DNA from: Hofstenia miamia
Taxonomy: Eukaryota; Xenacoelomorpha; Acoela
Direction: 5' to 3'
Assembly (NCBI GenBank): GCA_004352715.1
Contig: SCFE01000016.1
Span: 365,563 to 429,562 of the forward strand
Length of the DNA: 64,000 bases
In this document: positions 25,572 through 32,780 of the stretch, piece after piece
How positions within the stretch are numbered: the first letter of the stretch is position 1
Layout: every line of letters begins with the position of its first letter
Position numbers and translations under genes: made by a program
The notes under the pieces: model-generated
What the model was told of the DNA's origin: nothing
The model's database searches: none
The model's input: the letters and a program-made list of their open reading frames with translations, nothing else

Positions 25572-26478
25572 GCCATGGCTAAAGTTAATCATAGTAGATT
25601 TTTATAGATACACACGATTTTTTGTTATACGTACTATTCTTAAAAAGACGCTTGTTTTGTTAAATTATTGCCACAGCAGAGAAAAAACTTTACCGCTTAC
25701 CACCTCAATATGCATTTTTTACCGCAAGCCACCCTAATCATTGTAATTTTACCGCGCTATACCGCAACAAAGTCCATTTTTATCTTTGTATGTTTTGAAA
25801 AAAGATATTTCTAAATTGTATTTTGTGGTTGTGGATTATTCATAGCAATGTTTCAAAATCAATTTCTTAAGTATATTTTCAATTCGCAAAAGTTAGAGAA
25901 GTATTCATTTTCCATGAAATATGCAAAAATTCATATTAATGGCCTATTTAGTATGTTAAATCTATTATTTTTGTTTCAGAAACAATTCTTTGAGAAATAC
26001 TGAGAAATTTTTAAAAAAACATGTGATCTATATAACTTCTATGTCACCGTAAGCTGTTTAAATTCTACAGCCAACCACCGCAATTGTGTAAATCACTCCC
26101 GCGGTGTTAGCGTACCGCACACATCTCTAGTTTGTATATTCTTCTTTATTTACTTCGTGATATTGTAGTCGCTTCGAAGTGCAGAAATGTATCATTTTAA
26201 ATCATCGTTTTTCGTTGGCCATTCTATAATACAATTTTTTGAAATCACTTAGTGCGTTTGTTTAGGAAAAAGCTCGATTGGCAGCGATGGAAGGAACAGC
26301 AGCCTTATCTTCATCAGACACCACTCTTTTGAACGGTCTGTTAACGCAGTACAATAAAGTTCACAAATCCAAAAAAGACGACGAAATCTACCCAGTAGCC
26401 CCAGCCCGCCACTATTCATGGATAAATTCCGGTCAGCCTATTCTGACTCCGCAACCCTGGCTTTACCAGAAGCATTAA
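3195..26478 (+). CDS. DUSP22: DUSP15/DUSP22-like dual-specificity phosphatase gene, 5' exon missing
   Basis: Six exons join in one reading frame (3195-3228, 3274-3356, 3626-3675, 4637-4711, 5710-5881, 26266-26478), each with AG acceptors and GT donors, giving 208 visible residues and a stop. Family knowledge: DUSP22 (JSP-1/JKAP) and DUSP15 are small, often N-myristoylated atypical dual-specificity phosphatases that act at membranes and tune JNK and receptor signalling. Seen here: the start aligns with the ILPGLYIGN segment, the general acid Asp is visible residue 50 (ASDTP), the signature HCLCGISRS covers residues 80-88, and ANPNFGFQRQLQEY follows. Acid-to-cysteine spacing (31) fits the human enzyme, and the seven missing residues match the size of the myristoylated first exon (MGNGM type). 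That exon is not in the visible sequence. The last exon is about 20.4 kb away; its phase and its KARL/AL/D-T/L-Y spacing resemble arthropod orthologue tails, so I join it, less firmly than the core. Confidence 0.85.
3274..3356 (+). CDS. DUSP22: DUSP exon B (83 nt)
   Basis: Acceptor tttag|ATTCC and donor AAA|gttagc. It encodes RDSKDREQLAQHHITHILSI and then HDGAKPKHK, matching the DA-D-EQL....ITHILS(V/I)H block of DUSP15/22. The preceding intron is only 45 bp, much shorter than the others. Confidence 0.88.
3626..3675 (+). CDS. DUSP22: DUSP exon C with the general-acid Asp
   Basis: Acceptor ttttag|GAT and donor CAT|gtaagt; it ends in phase 2. It encodes DLKYHCINASDTPNQN. The Asp of ASDTP is the expected general acid loop residue of this family. 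Confidence 0.87.
4637..4711 (+). CDS. DUSP22: DUSP exon D (helix before the P-loop)
   Basis: Acceptor ttttag|ACTT and donor TTG|gtaaga. It encodes LQYFSEASSFIHEARLSGGN and then VLVHC. The exon ends after two bases of the catalytic cysteine codon (TG|T), so the intron splits the active-site Cys. Confidence 0.88.
5710..5881 (+). CDS. DUSP22: DUSP exon E (catalytic P-loop and C-terminal domain)
   Basis: Acceptor tgtttag|TTTATG and donor GCA|gtaaga, ending in phase 0. The exon completes the HC-LCGIS-R-S phosphate-binding loop and continues through TTLVVAYL, DFSWKDAL, ARSSANPNFGFQRQLQEYAL. The second residue after the catalytic Cys is another Cys; human DUSP22 and DUSP15 have Ala there (LAG, FAG). 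Confidence 0.92.
8228..8302 (-). mobile_element. GC-rich DNA-transposon terminus scrap
   Basis: On the minus strand it reads CAGGGACAGATTTAGAGGG and then TGCGCCCCCCCTTTAGG, close in style to the CAGGGACGGATTTAG ends of widespread animal DNA transposons. No second end was found. Confidence 0.4.
10450..10496. repeat. (TA)n microsatellite at a gap edge
   Basis: Uninterrupted TA dinucleotides apart from one ATAAAT unit. The tract runs straight into the 1000-N gap, which probably reflects assembly failure in the repeat. Confidence 0.9.
10497..11496. other. Assembly gap, exactly 1000 N
   Basis: Exactly 1000 N, so probably a fixed-size placeholder. The sequence right of it is repeated at 29334, where a further 403 bp of left-hand context (28931-29333) is attached and could be part of the missing sequence. 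Confidence 0.95.
11497..12256 (+). mobile_element. 3' part of a Helitron
   Basis: The right end shows the Helitron hallmark: hairpin CCGTGC-ATA-GCACGG (12231-12245), seven bases, then CTAG (12253-12256) followed by T. Helitrons end in CTRR preceded by a short GC-rich hairpin and insert between A and T without target duplication. The interior is AT-rich with broken reading frames; the left end is lost in the gap. A copy of 11497-11929 is at 29334-29766. Confidence 0.7.
12257..12985. other. AT-rich intronic sequence
   Basis: I see no feature between the Helitron end and the RT relic. Confidence 0.5.
12986..13840 (+). pseudogene. Decayed non-LTR retrotransposon reverse transcriptase
   Basis: Frame-shifting fragments recall RT motifs in order: TTNQGVPQG near 13035 in one frame, PTYFNFAINDV near 13072 in another, a degenerate catalytic region, LEKQFQKKNLKLNVKKS (13210-13260), a GIEVDRKMNF block near 13348 and ITYGCSIWGG near 13500. 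The YADD box is not recognisable (FVDENP in its place). Stops and shifts are frequent. AATAAAAG at 13830 resembles a polyadenylation signal and marks the likely 3' end. Jockey/CR1-type LINE; long dead. Confidence 0.72.
13842..14306. repeat. 465-bp sequence identical to 27342-27806
   Basis: The two blocks agree base for base as far as I can read. This copy ends at a gap; the other continues. The interior has an AGGCTT...AAGCCT hairpin near 14166. Either a young mobile element or a false duplication made at the gap edge. Confidence 0.9.
14307..15306. other. Assembly gap, exactly 1000 N
   Basis: Placeholder gap. Its left flank is duplicated at 27342-27806. Confidence 0.95.
15428..16307. mobile_element. 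TTAA-flanked inverted-repeat element (non-autonomous)
   Basis: The ends are TTAA then GGTGATCCTATACTAAAA (15432-15449) and TTTTAGTATAGGACCACC then TTAA (16286-16307): 18-bp terminal inverted repeats with one mismatch inside a TTAA duplication. A second, internal inverted pair (15813-15904 with 16036-16127) shares GGTGCG(A/G)TCAATAACTT and ACTTACTGTACTAAAA. There is no coding sequence. TTAA targets are used by piggyBac and Sola3 transposases; the GGTG start is not the usual piggyBac CCC, so the family is open. Confidence 0.8.
16308..21716. other. AT-rich intronic sequence, no gene seen
   Basis: The hydrophobic open frame at 19541-19783 looks like chance. 19890-20620 is slightly less AT-rich and could be very old transposon DNA, but no motif could be assigned. 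A pair of similar palindromic motifs lies at 18266 and 18580. Confidence 0.45.
18580..18595. repeat. Perfect 16-bp palindrome
   Basis: GGTACATATATGTACC is self-complementary. A near copy (GGTACATGTATGTTCC) is at about 18266; both are preceded by AGG(C/A)TTG and followed by ACC. Confidence 0.5.
21717..21789. repeat. (ATT)n microsatellite forming the tail of a LINE
   Basis: More than 20 perfect ATT units. It directly abuts the 3' end of the minus-strand R4/Dong-like LINE fragment, so it is the element's tail and/or target. Confidence 0.93.
21790..22533 (-). pseudogene. R4/Dong-like LINE, 5'-truncated copy 2
   Basis: Minus-strand 3' part of the same family as 32781-34804 and very similar to it. 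Seen: TNWVKKHIDRRAEVSDKCRL, a CCHC knuckle (CRLCKKECETVDHLIAGC), and RRPDIVVVD of the restriction-like endonuclease. A deletion of about 35 bp relative to the other copy removes the TVIDIAV strand of the endonuclease core and shifts the frame. Similarity stops near 22533, a typical 5' truncation. The 3' end joins a long (ATT)n tract. Confidence 0.85.
22534..25003. other. Intronic sequence; unidentified open frame at 22569-22829
   Basis: The 86-codon frame contains KKYRNRSLLKNLETHYLDVK and could be a transposon remnant, but no family is recognised. 23390-23700 is GC-richer with a TATATATC box and AATAAAG nearby, as in a solo LTR or promoter; no target duplication was found. Confidence 0.35.
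25004..25300. mobile_element. Possible hAT-like non-autonomous element
   Basis: It starts CAGTGTTATAAGC and ends GCAACCCTAAACTG, so both ends read CAGT(G/T)TTA or similar on their outer strand. (T/A)AGGCTCGGC occurs near each end as inner repeats. The flanking 8-mers do not match, so the call is tentative. The interior 25041-25078 resembles the 5' half of a tRNA-Ser. Confidence 0.4.
25330..25450 (+). repeat. Dispersed repeat, copy 1 (second copy at 61250-61380)
   Basis: Shares with the second copy a block around ATCGAAGTTATGCCGTGTGA and GGGACTATGGGACCAGAA (second copy ATAGAAGTTATGCTGTCACA and TATGGGATCACAATA). Divergent; family unknown. Confidence 0.5.
25527..25577. repeat. (TA)n tract flanked by 9-bp inverted repeats
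   Basis: CATGGCCTT (25527-25535), (TA)n, AAGGCCATG (25569-25577). The whole can fold into one hairpin. See the similar arrangements at 40549 and 44177. Confidence 0.85.
25677..26130. mobile_element. Decayed hAT-like element with ACCGC subterminal repeats
   Basis: ACCGC/CCGC motifs cluster in the first 120 bases (TTTACCGC, TTACCGCAAG, TTTACCGCGC, ATACCGC) and in the last 90 (CACCGTAAG, ACCACCGC, CCCGCGGTG, GTACCGC). The outer ends read CAGAGAAAAA and, from the right, CTAGAGATGTGTGCGGT, close to the CAGAGATG ends of animal hATs. No target duplication and no transposase. Confidence 0.5.
26266..26478 (+). CDS. DUSP22: Probable last exon of the DUSP22-like gene
   Basis: Acceptor tgtttag|GAAAAAGC, phase 0, open for 70 codons to TAA. 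It encodes EKARLAAMEGTAALSSSDTT followed by a Lys-rich stretch and an aromatic/Pro-rich end (HYSWINSG, TPQPWLYQKH). Codon use and GC content are clearly above the surrounding intron. The phase matches the donor at 5881, and the start resembles the charged post-domain segment of invertebrate DUSP15/22 proteins. The tail itself matches nothing I recognise. Alternative: the 3' exon of an unrelated gene whose other exons lie elsewhere. No AATAAA occurs close downstream. Confidence 0.68.
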   Translation, partial: EKARLAAMEGTAALSSSDTTLLNGLLTQYNKVHKSKKDDEIYPVAPARHYSWINSGQPILTPQPWLYQKH

Positions 26479-27195
26479 TGTATACATGTCATTTGTCTGC
26501 CTTGTTTAACTTCGATTGCGTCGATGTCGTTAATGAAATACAATGTGTTAAATAACCAGTGAAAACCTGTTAAGTGTTGCTAATTTCATGAAGTAACCCA
26601 AACCGTTTTGAATTAACCTGTTTTGGTGATGTCAACAGTGGAGTGTTGTTTTTAACATTTCTAAAACTAACTAGAATTCAGTAAACAGACAAACATCCCA
26701 TTATTTTTACATTCCATGTTGGTTTATGTTTAAAGGGATAACGTTTGTGTCGATTAGTAAAATCATCCATGTAAGCCCTTCCAAAATTGTTTAACAGTTT
26801 GTCTTTGTCGATTAGTGAGTAAATAACTGATTTATTTGTTACAGATGTTTGTGTTGAACACATTTCTGTCTTGTAGATATTGAGCGTTAGCTTTAATTGG
26901 AGTTATTTCCATAATTTTGTAAATTTTAATGTAAACGTGCCGCATTATTCGCAACTTGAGCGCTGGTCGCATGCGTTGCGATTATATTGGGCATGTGCTG
27001 TTGAGTCGATGCTTGCCATAACACTCATCTTTTGTAAATGAAAAATTGTCAATTTAATGTTTGTAATTTTAACTGTTAAATACATATATATTTCTTATTT
27101 TTGCACTTAGCCACAGAAAATGTTGCTTAGTGATTTGGCTGTAAATTCAAATAATGGTTTTCAAGTGACATTCCATATGTGATTTAAGACTAATT
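26479..27195. other. Sequence downstream of the DUSP stop
   Basis: No AATAAA close to the stop; 3' UTR limits cannot be set. No other feature seen. Confidence 0.4.
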
Positions 27196-27343
27196 AAAAA
27201 TCAACGACAGTAAGCTGTAATAGCAGCTATGACCCTTAACTGTTTCTTTAACAATAATTGGTTGAGACTTAGCTACCCAGTTGCTCACCGTGGTTACTGA
27301 CTATCTGCCATCTGTATAAGTAAGTGACCTAGTTTTCGATCTT
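27196..27343. repeat. 148-bp block repeated at 28934-29081
   Basis: The copies differ at one position (CACCG versus CATCG). Here the block is followed by the 465-bp repeat; in the other copy by a different sequence. Confidence 0.92.
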
Positions 27344-27806
27344 ATTTTATTCAAATAAAGAAGTGTCTATGAATTGCCGATGAGACAAAACATTAAAATT
27401 GCTTCTAAAATTTTGATTGAACTGTATATTTGAAAAATAACCGTAATAAATCTCTCAAAATCATGCTAAGGAAGCTCATATGTGATTAATAGGGCGAAAA
27501 AACTTTTTCAAATTTTTTTTGAAGAAAAACAATGTATGAATAATTTTGAAAAAAGCTCTTTAAAACCATAATACAAAAATTTTACAACACTTTTTAATAC
27601 CAGACTATTTGAGAACATTTATGCATTTTAGACTTAAAATGTAAACTAAAGCGTCAAGAGGAGGAGGCTTCGACTTATAAGCCTAGATTTTTCTGGGAGT
27701 CGTGGAGACGTTAGTGATGAAACAGTTTTCATGAGAATATCACTTTGCTCAAGACGGATTTCAAAAAACAAATTCTTCCAATATTTTTTCTGCCTATCGT
27801 GGGCAG
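27342..27806. repeat. Second copy of the 465-bp sequence of 13842-14306
   Basis: Identical to the first copy. Comparison with 28934-29090, where the same left flank continues differently, places a junction at about 27342-27344: either an insertion point or a misjoin. Confidence 0.9.
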
Positions 27807-28867
27807 TAATGAAGAGATTCTACTGAAAAACTTAAAGAAAATCTTTGAAGAGTACCTTTGATGGTTGTTAAACAGTATCTGTTAGCATTTTACAAAATTT
27901 GCAGAAACAATGTATTACAGTTAACATTATTTTGATTCCCTTATTGACACCATAACCTACTAAATGTATTGAGCCATGACTGATGTAATGACAAATATTT
28001 TAATATAATTTTAACATTTTCATTCAAAGGTAGTTTAGTTATTGTTATTAAGGATCCTTAATTATTTTAATAAATACATTAGACGAAAATTAAAAGCTAT
28101 TAATAGGAAATGTATCCCTAATTTCAAAAGTAATTTAACATCATCACTCAAACAATGGAAATTTCAATTAAAGCACTCAGCAACATATCTCAGCAGCTAC
28201 CTACAAAAGCTAAAATTCATTTGATACATGTCATTTATATTAGGGCACTGTACTCTATATGGATGTTAATAACTATTCTGTTATTAATATAACTGAATAC
28301 AAGTCATTGAATAAAACTTCTTAAATCCTCGATGCCTAATTCATATAAATGTATTTAACAATATTGTATATGATTGTAAACAATAATAACCCCTACAATA
28401 AGATAAATTTTCTTAATCTCGTAAAATGGCACAACTAAAAATACAGACGCAAAATATAAAACTAATCTTTTGTAAAGTGAGAATTATGAAAAATTCGTTC
28501 ATTAATAACTCTATGAAATTCTGGAAAAATTTAGCTAGAGAATAAAAGCTACTGAATGCATTTATCAAACAATGTTTCTATAATTCTAGAAAAGAAATAT
28601 TTGAATTCAAATGGAGGGGCTTTAAATTTTATCATCTTGGTTATTTAAATTACAAAAATTAAAAAGCCATAGCCCCAGAGCAATATTTAATTCTGTAATG
28701 TTTTTTGTACATTTTTTACAGCCTTCAGATTTGCAATTAGTATATGATAACGTAACCTTTGAATAAATATTTTTTTCTTATATATGTGATCATCTTTGGT
28801 GTGAAGACTTGGTTGCATTGATCTTATGCATATGTTTTCGATTATTTTTAAATTTTTTGGGGATGGC
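27807..28867. other. AT-rich sequence without a recognised gene
   Basis: A 60-codon frame at 28042-28224 looks like chance. The end (from about 28811) belongs to a repeat also found at 35630-35790. Confidence 0.4.
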
Positions 28868-28929
28868 AGATCTTAAAATTTAATTTAATCTTAATTTTTT
28901 AGGTGTTCTGATATTGTTGATTTTATTTT

Positions 28930-29767
28930 NATAAAAAATCAACGACAGTAAGCTGTAATAGCAGCTATGACCCTTAACTGTTTCTTTAACAATAATTGGT
29001 TGAGACTTAGCTACCCAGTTGCTCATCGTGGTTACTGACTATCTGCCATCTGTATAAGTAAGTGACCTAGTTTTCGATCTTTGATTAAATTTGGAAAACT
29101 GTTTTATGACAAGAATATAGAAGTATTGATTCTTCCAATTGGAGTCGTTCAACTTAATGGTTACGAATTAAGATGTGGTCCTATACCACCATCAACCATC
29201 ATACATGCTGGAAATATTACTGGTTATGCTTTAAACGACTCAAATACCAAAAATTATAATAAACATCATATTTATAGCTCTACCTGTTGAAACAATGAGC
29301 GCTGTTGCCATTGGCTACATGAAATATTCCCAAATTACGTTCATTATTAAAGGAAAGTTTTAAAAAATAAACTAAGACAAATTCACCCAGCATTATATCA
29401 TAAAGATGATTTTGCTTCTAGTGAAATTGAAGTTATTTAAAAAGAAGTATATAAATCTTACGTTACTTCCTGCAAAAATTCGATGTCATTTTACACGTAT
29501 GATGAAGCTATTACTGCCTTCAATTAAGCTATTGCTTACTGCTAGCTAGTAATAGGTGAACTTTATAATTATAGAAATGGCAATTTAATGTTTGATATAT
29601 AAATGTTAATGTAGCACTACCATTGTTTCTGACAATAAAACATCTTGCAAAACTAATATTTATACCTTGTCATTAAATTTTTTGGGTAAAATGTATCTAT
29701 TCAATTCATAAATTTAAGACATGTGAAAAGTTATTGTACATGTTATTCTATCTCATGTGATGAAGAN
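28930..29767. other. Foreign patch between two single Ns
   Basis: 28930 and 29767 are single Ns. The 62 bp before the first (28868-28929) are repeated just after the second (29768-29829), so the surrounding contig is interrupted by an inserted block. The block is a mosaic: 28934-29081 matches 27196-27343, 29082-29333 is unique, and 29334-29766 matches 11497-11929. Confidence 0.93.
29081..29290 (+). pseudogene. Unidentified open frame inside the patch, possible transposon remnant
   Basis: About 69 codons with a protein-like composition (LILPIGVVQLNGYELRCGP, PPSTIIHAGNITGYAL). Another frame continues downstream (VAIGYMKYSQITFIIKGKF then stop). It lies upstream of the sequence shared with the Helitron 3' region, so it may be Helitron cargo or an internal part of it. 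I recognise no family. Confidence 0.3.
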
Positions 29768-29829
29768 AGATCTTAAAATTTAATTTAATCTTAATTTTTT
29801 AGGTGTTCTGATATTGTTGATTTTATTTT

Positions 29830-31296
29830 TTTCACAATTTTGCATTAGTAAATCATTAGTATTAATGATTTTTTTCTTGGTTTTCTTAAATTGTGAACTA
29901 ATTACTGATCTTTAAAATTTTTTGACATCATTGATTCGAAAGCATCCATTTTTTGGAACTGAAAATTTTGAAAAAGTTGGTAAGATCTTTAAATATTTGT
30001 ATGGTGTAATGAAATTAAAGTCACATATGAGTTTTTTTAACGAGAGATAATTATTTAAGTATTCCTTAGCGTCTTTGAATAACTTATTTCTGTTAAGGAT
30101 TATTAGTAAATTTAACAACAACATATATTTAAATTCTCATGTACATATACATGAATTCAGTTTATAAACTTATTAAGAAAATAAATATTGCATCTTTCTT
30201 CAAAAGAGCTTACTTATCACGGTAATTGCTTGCTTCTTGGCTACATTTTGAACTACATATAGTTTAACAAATATTTTTAACTTATTGTTCTTGAGTTGTA
30301 CATCTTATTCTATTATTAGTCCGATAATTGATATTTTTTTATATATTCATGTTTTTCAACTTCTTAAATATTGTAAAAGTTTTCCATTTCTTGTACTGTA
30401 GTCTAATTTGTTATATAGCGGTAATGAATAGTTTAGGAATCCGTTCTTCATTACTTTTCTATTATACTTAGTTTTACCAAATGTAATTGTTCTTTGATTT
30501 AAATGATTAGAAATATTCGATTTTCTTTTCCAAAATATCGATAAACATCTAATATTTTGAAGAGCTTGTAATGATTTTCGATGGTATATGCATATTATTT
30601 TTTTATTAATTATGCTTATTTCCCACTTAAATACTTCCCAATTTCGATTTAGCTTTTTTCTTTAAGTTAGTTAATAAACAAGCTGAGTACAAGAAATGAG
30701 ATAGAACAAGTGATCGAAAAAGTATTACCCTCCATCCTATTGGTATATTCTTTGCAATTTTTTGAATTGATCATATACCCCCCCGCCATTTTCTTTATGA
30801 TGTTGTTTACCGCTTTTTCAAAATTCAATTTACTATTAATTAGTACTCCCAAGTATTTCATTTTTAGTGATTCCTGAATGACGTTGTTACATAAACTTAT
30901 ACTTTCTAATGTTTCTAATGTTGATTCATTTCTTTTATTTTAAATTACCATTAAAATAGTTTTTTCAATATTTAGTTTTAACAAATTATTTTTATATAAT
31001 GATTGCATTTTTTCGACATTTTCTTGTAAGCTCAAAATATCATTACAATAAATGAAAGTATCATCTGCAAATTGTACATAATTACTATTAATGTGCTGGT
31101 CAATATCATTTACACACAACTTAAATAGTAATGGACACAGTACGGATCCTTGCTGGACTCCATGATTTAGTTCTAATCTATTTGATATTTCTTTTATTAA
31201 TTTGACATACCGGTACTTGTATCTATTATATAAAGAACTATTTAGTAAACGTATTAAGGAATAACTAAGACTATAAATTTGCTTTAACTTTATCAA
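29830..31296 (-). pseudogene. Non-LTR retrotransposon relic, RT core and C-terminus
   Basis: Minus strand. 31296-30940 encodes LELNHGVQQGSVLCPLLFKL, the VNDIDQH block and the catalytic FADDTFIY, then NNLLKLNIEKT. 30861-30667 gives KYLGVLINSKLNFEKAVNNI, and near 30470-30420 a C-terminal KYNRKVMKNGFLNYSLPLYN block. Typical jockey/CR1-superfamily order. Gln replaces Pro in G-V-P-Q-G and Cys replaces Gly in VLGP. Broken by frameshifts and stops. The 5' half continues at 32440-32756 and 34806-35320. Confidence 0.75.
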
Positions 31297-32439
31297 TAGA
31301 ATAGAATGGTTTATTGATATAATGCATTTGAAATATCAATTATGGTATATGTATATTGTAGAATCTTGCCAACATCAAATTTAACTTAAATCAGGCTTTT
31401 GCTCGACATAATTTCGGTTTATTTACTATTCAATGTATGACAGACTCCAACACCTCTCTCTCTCTCTGTGTGATAGTTAACAGTTTAACTTAATTAATAT
31501 AGCATTAGCTACACTTAATGCCTCGGATAACTACTGTTCATTTAGATAGATGGTATCAGTAGTAGAAGGGACTAGAAGTCTGTTACACTTTTTTCTGATT
31601 GGTCGAGAGGTGGGCAGAAGTCTGTTACACNNNNNNNNNNNNNNNNNNNNNNNNNNNNNNNNNNNNNNNNNNNNNNNNNNNNNNNNNNNNNNNNNNNNNT
31701 AGTCCGATGTCAGAGAATTTACTAATAGGCAATCGATCTAATAACAGAGAAAATGACATCTAATAATCATTGCCTTCGTCATGAGGGTTAACCTAACAAT
31801 CAAAATAATAATAATAATTGTTGAGTAACAAATGACAGGAAAGCTATAACAAATAAAACTCCTTATTCTTACACCTAACCTAAAAGCACATCAAGTAAAC
31901 GATGATTACCAGCTGTACCGCACTTTTGAAAGGCTGTATGTGCTTGCCGTTCCAGACTTCCTTTAACTGCAGTTGGGGACCACCGTCAGGATTACTCTAG
32001 TGCTTGTACAGTTTAGCTTTTCGTTTAATTTAATAAAATAACCTGACAAAAACAAAGAAGTAAATCCAGAAAATTTCGTTAATCATCAAATAAATCAACT
32101 GCACTCTTTTTATACTTAGTAATAATAAATAATCAAACACTTGGCTAGTACCTGTCTAATCGATGTTGTTGTGTATTTACTAATTTTCCCTCTAATTTCT
32201 TCGTCTGCCGTTTTATGCACATCAGCATTAATTAGCATTTGCGTTTCGGTCTTTTTCCCATTTGCCAAAAGTACTGCCAAGCAAATTAATATATAGATAC
32301 TGCTTTATAATTTTACAAATAATATAATTAATAATAATCATGTGTTTACATTTAGTAATTATTTTACTGGAGTCTCATTTCTTTCCACTTCTTCTCTCAT
32401 CTTGACCACACATGATTTTATGTTGATTATGTTACAATA
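31297..32439. other. Sequence interrupting the LINE relic, with a small gap
   Basis: No RT coding is seen here. It contains a 42-bp tandem unit at the gap edge (31574-31630) and a 69-N gap (31631-31699). CTCTCTCT at 31455. Probably another insertion of unknown type. Confidence 0.4.
31574..31699. repeat. 42-bp tandem unit running into a gap
   Basis: AGAAGTCTGTTACAC occurs at 31574-31588 and again at 31616-31630, immediately before 69 Ns. The gap probably hides further units or the end of an LTR-like repeat. Confidence 0.6.
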
Positions 32440-32756
32440 TATATATATTTTTTTTCATTCCTATCTAATTTTGATATCCAGTCTTGAATAGCATAAAGTG
32501 AGGAATCATTTGTAGATGTACATGTTTGAAATCCAAACTGATGTTTTAATATGAATTCATTCTGTTCTACATATCAGTTAATTTGGGTGCATAATAATTT
32601 TTCAAACATTGTATTAATTACTGTTAAAACTGAAACTGGTCGGTAATTTTCTGCAAGATCATTTCTTCCTTTCTTATATTGGTTTTAGGTAGTCAGGATA
32701 TATTGATTCTGATAAACATTGGTTAAATAAATCACACAGTGATCTCAATAAAACAC
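32440..32756 (-). pseudogene. LINE relic, N-terminal RT segment
   Basis: Minus strand, in broken frames: NDLAENYRPVSVLTVINTMF, then NEFILKHQFGFQTCTSTNDS, the fingers region that precedes the RT core (E-NYRPVS and QFGFR motifs). Its downstream core is at 31296. It is cut off from its upstream part by the R4/Dong-like insertion at 32757-34804. Confidence 0.75.
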
Positions 32757-32760
32757 CTAT

Positions 32761-32780
32761 AATAATAATAATAATAATAA
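32761..32780. repeat. (AAT)n at the 5' junction of the R4/Dong-like LINE
   Basis: About six to seven units directly before the truncated 5' end of the element. A matching (ATA)n is at its 3' end (34782-34804). Confidence 0.9.
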
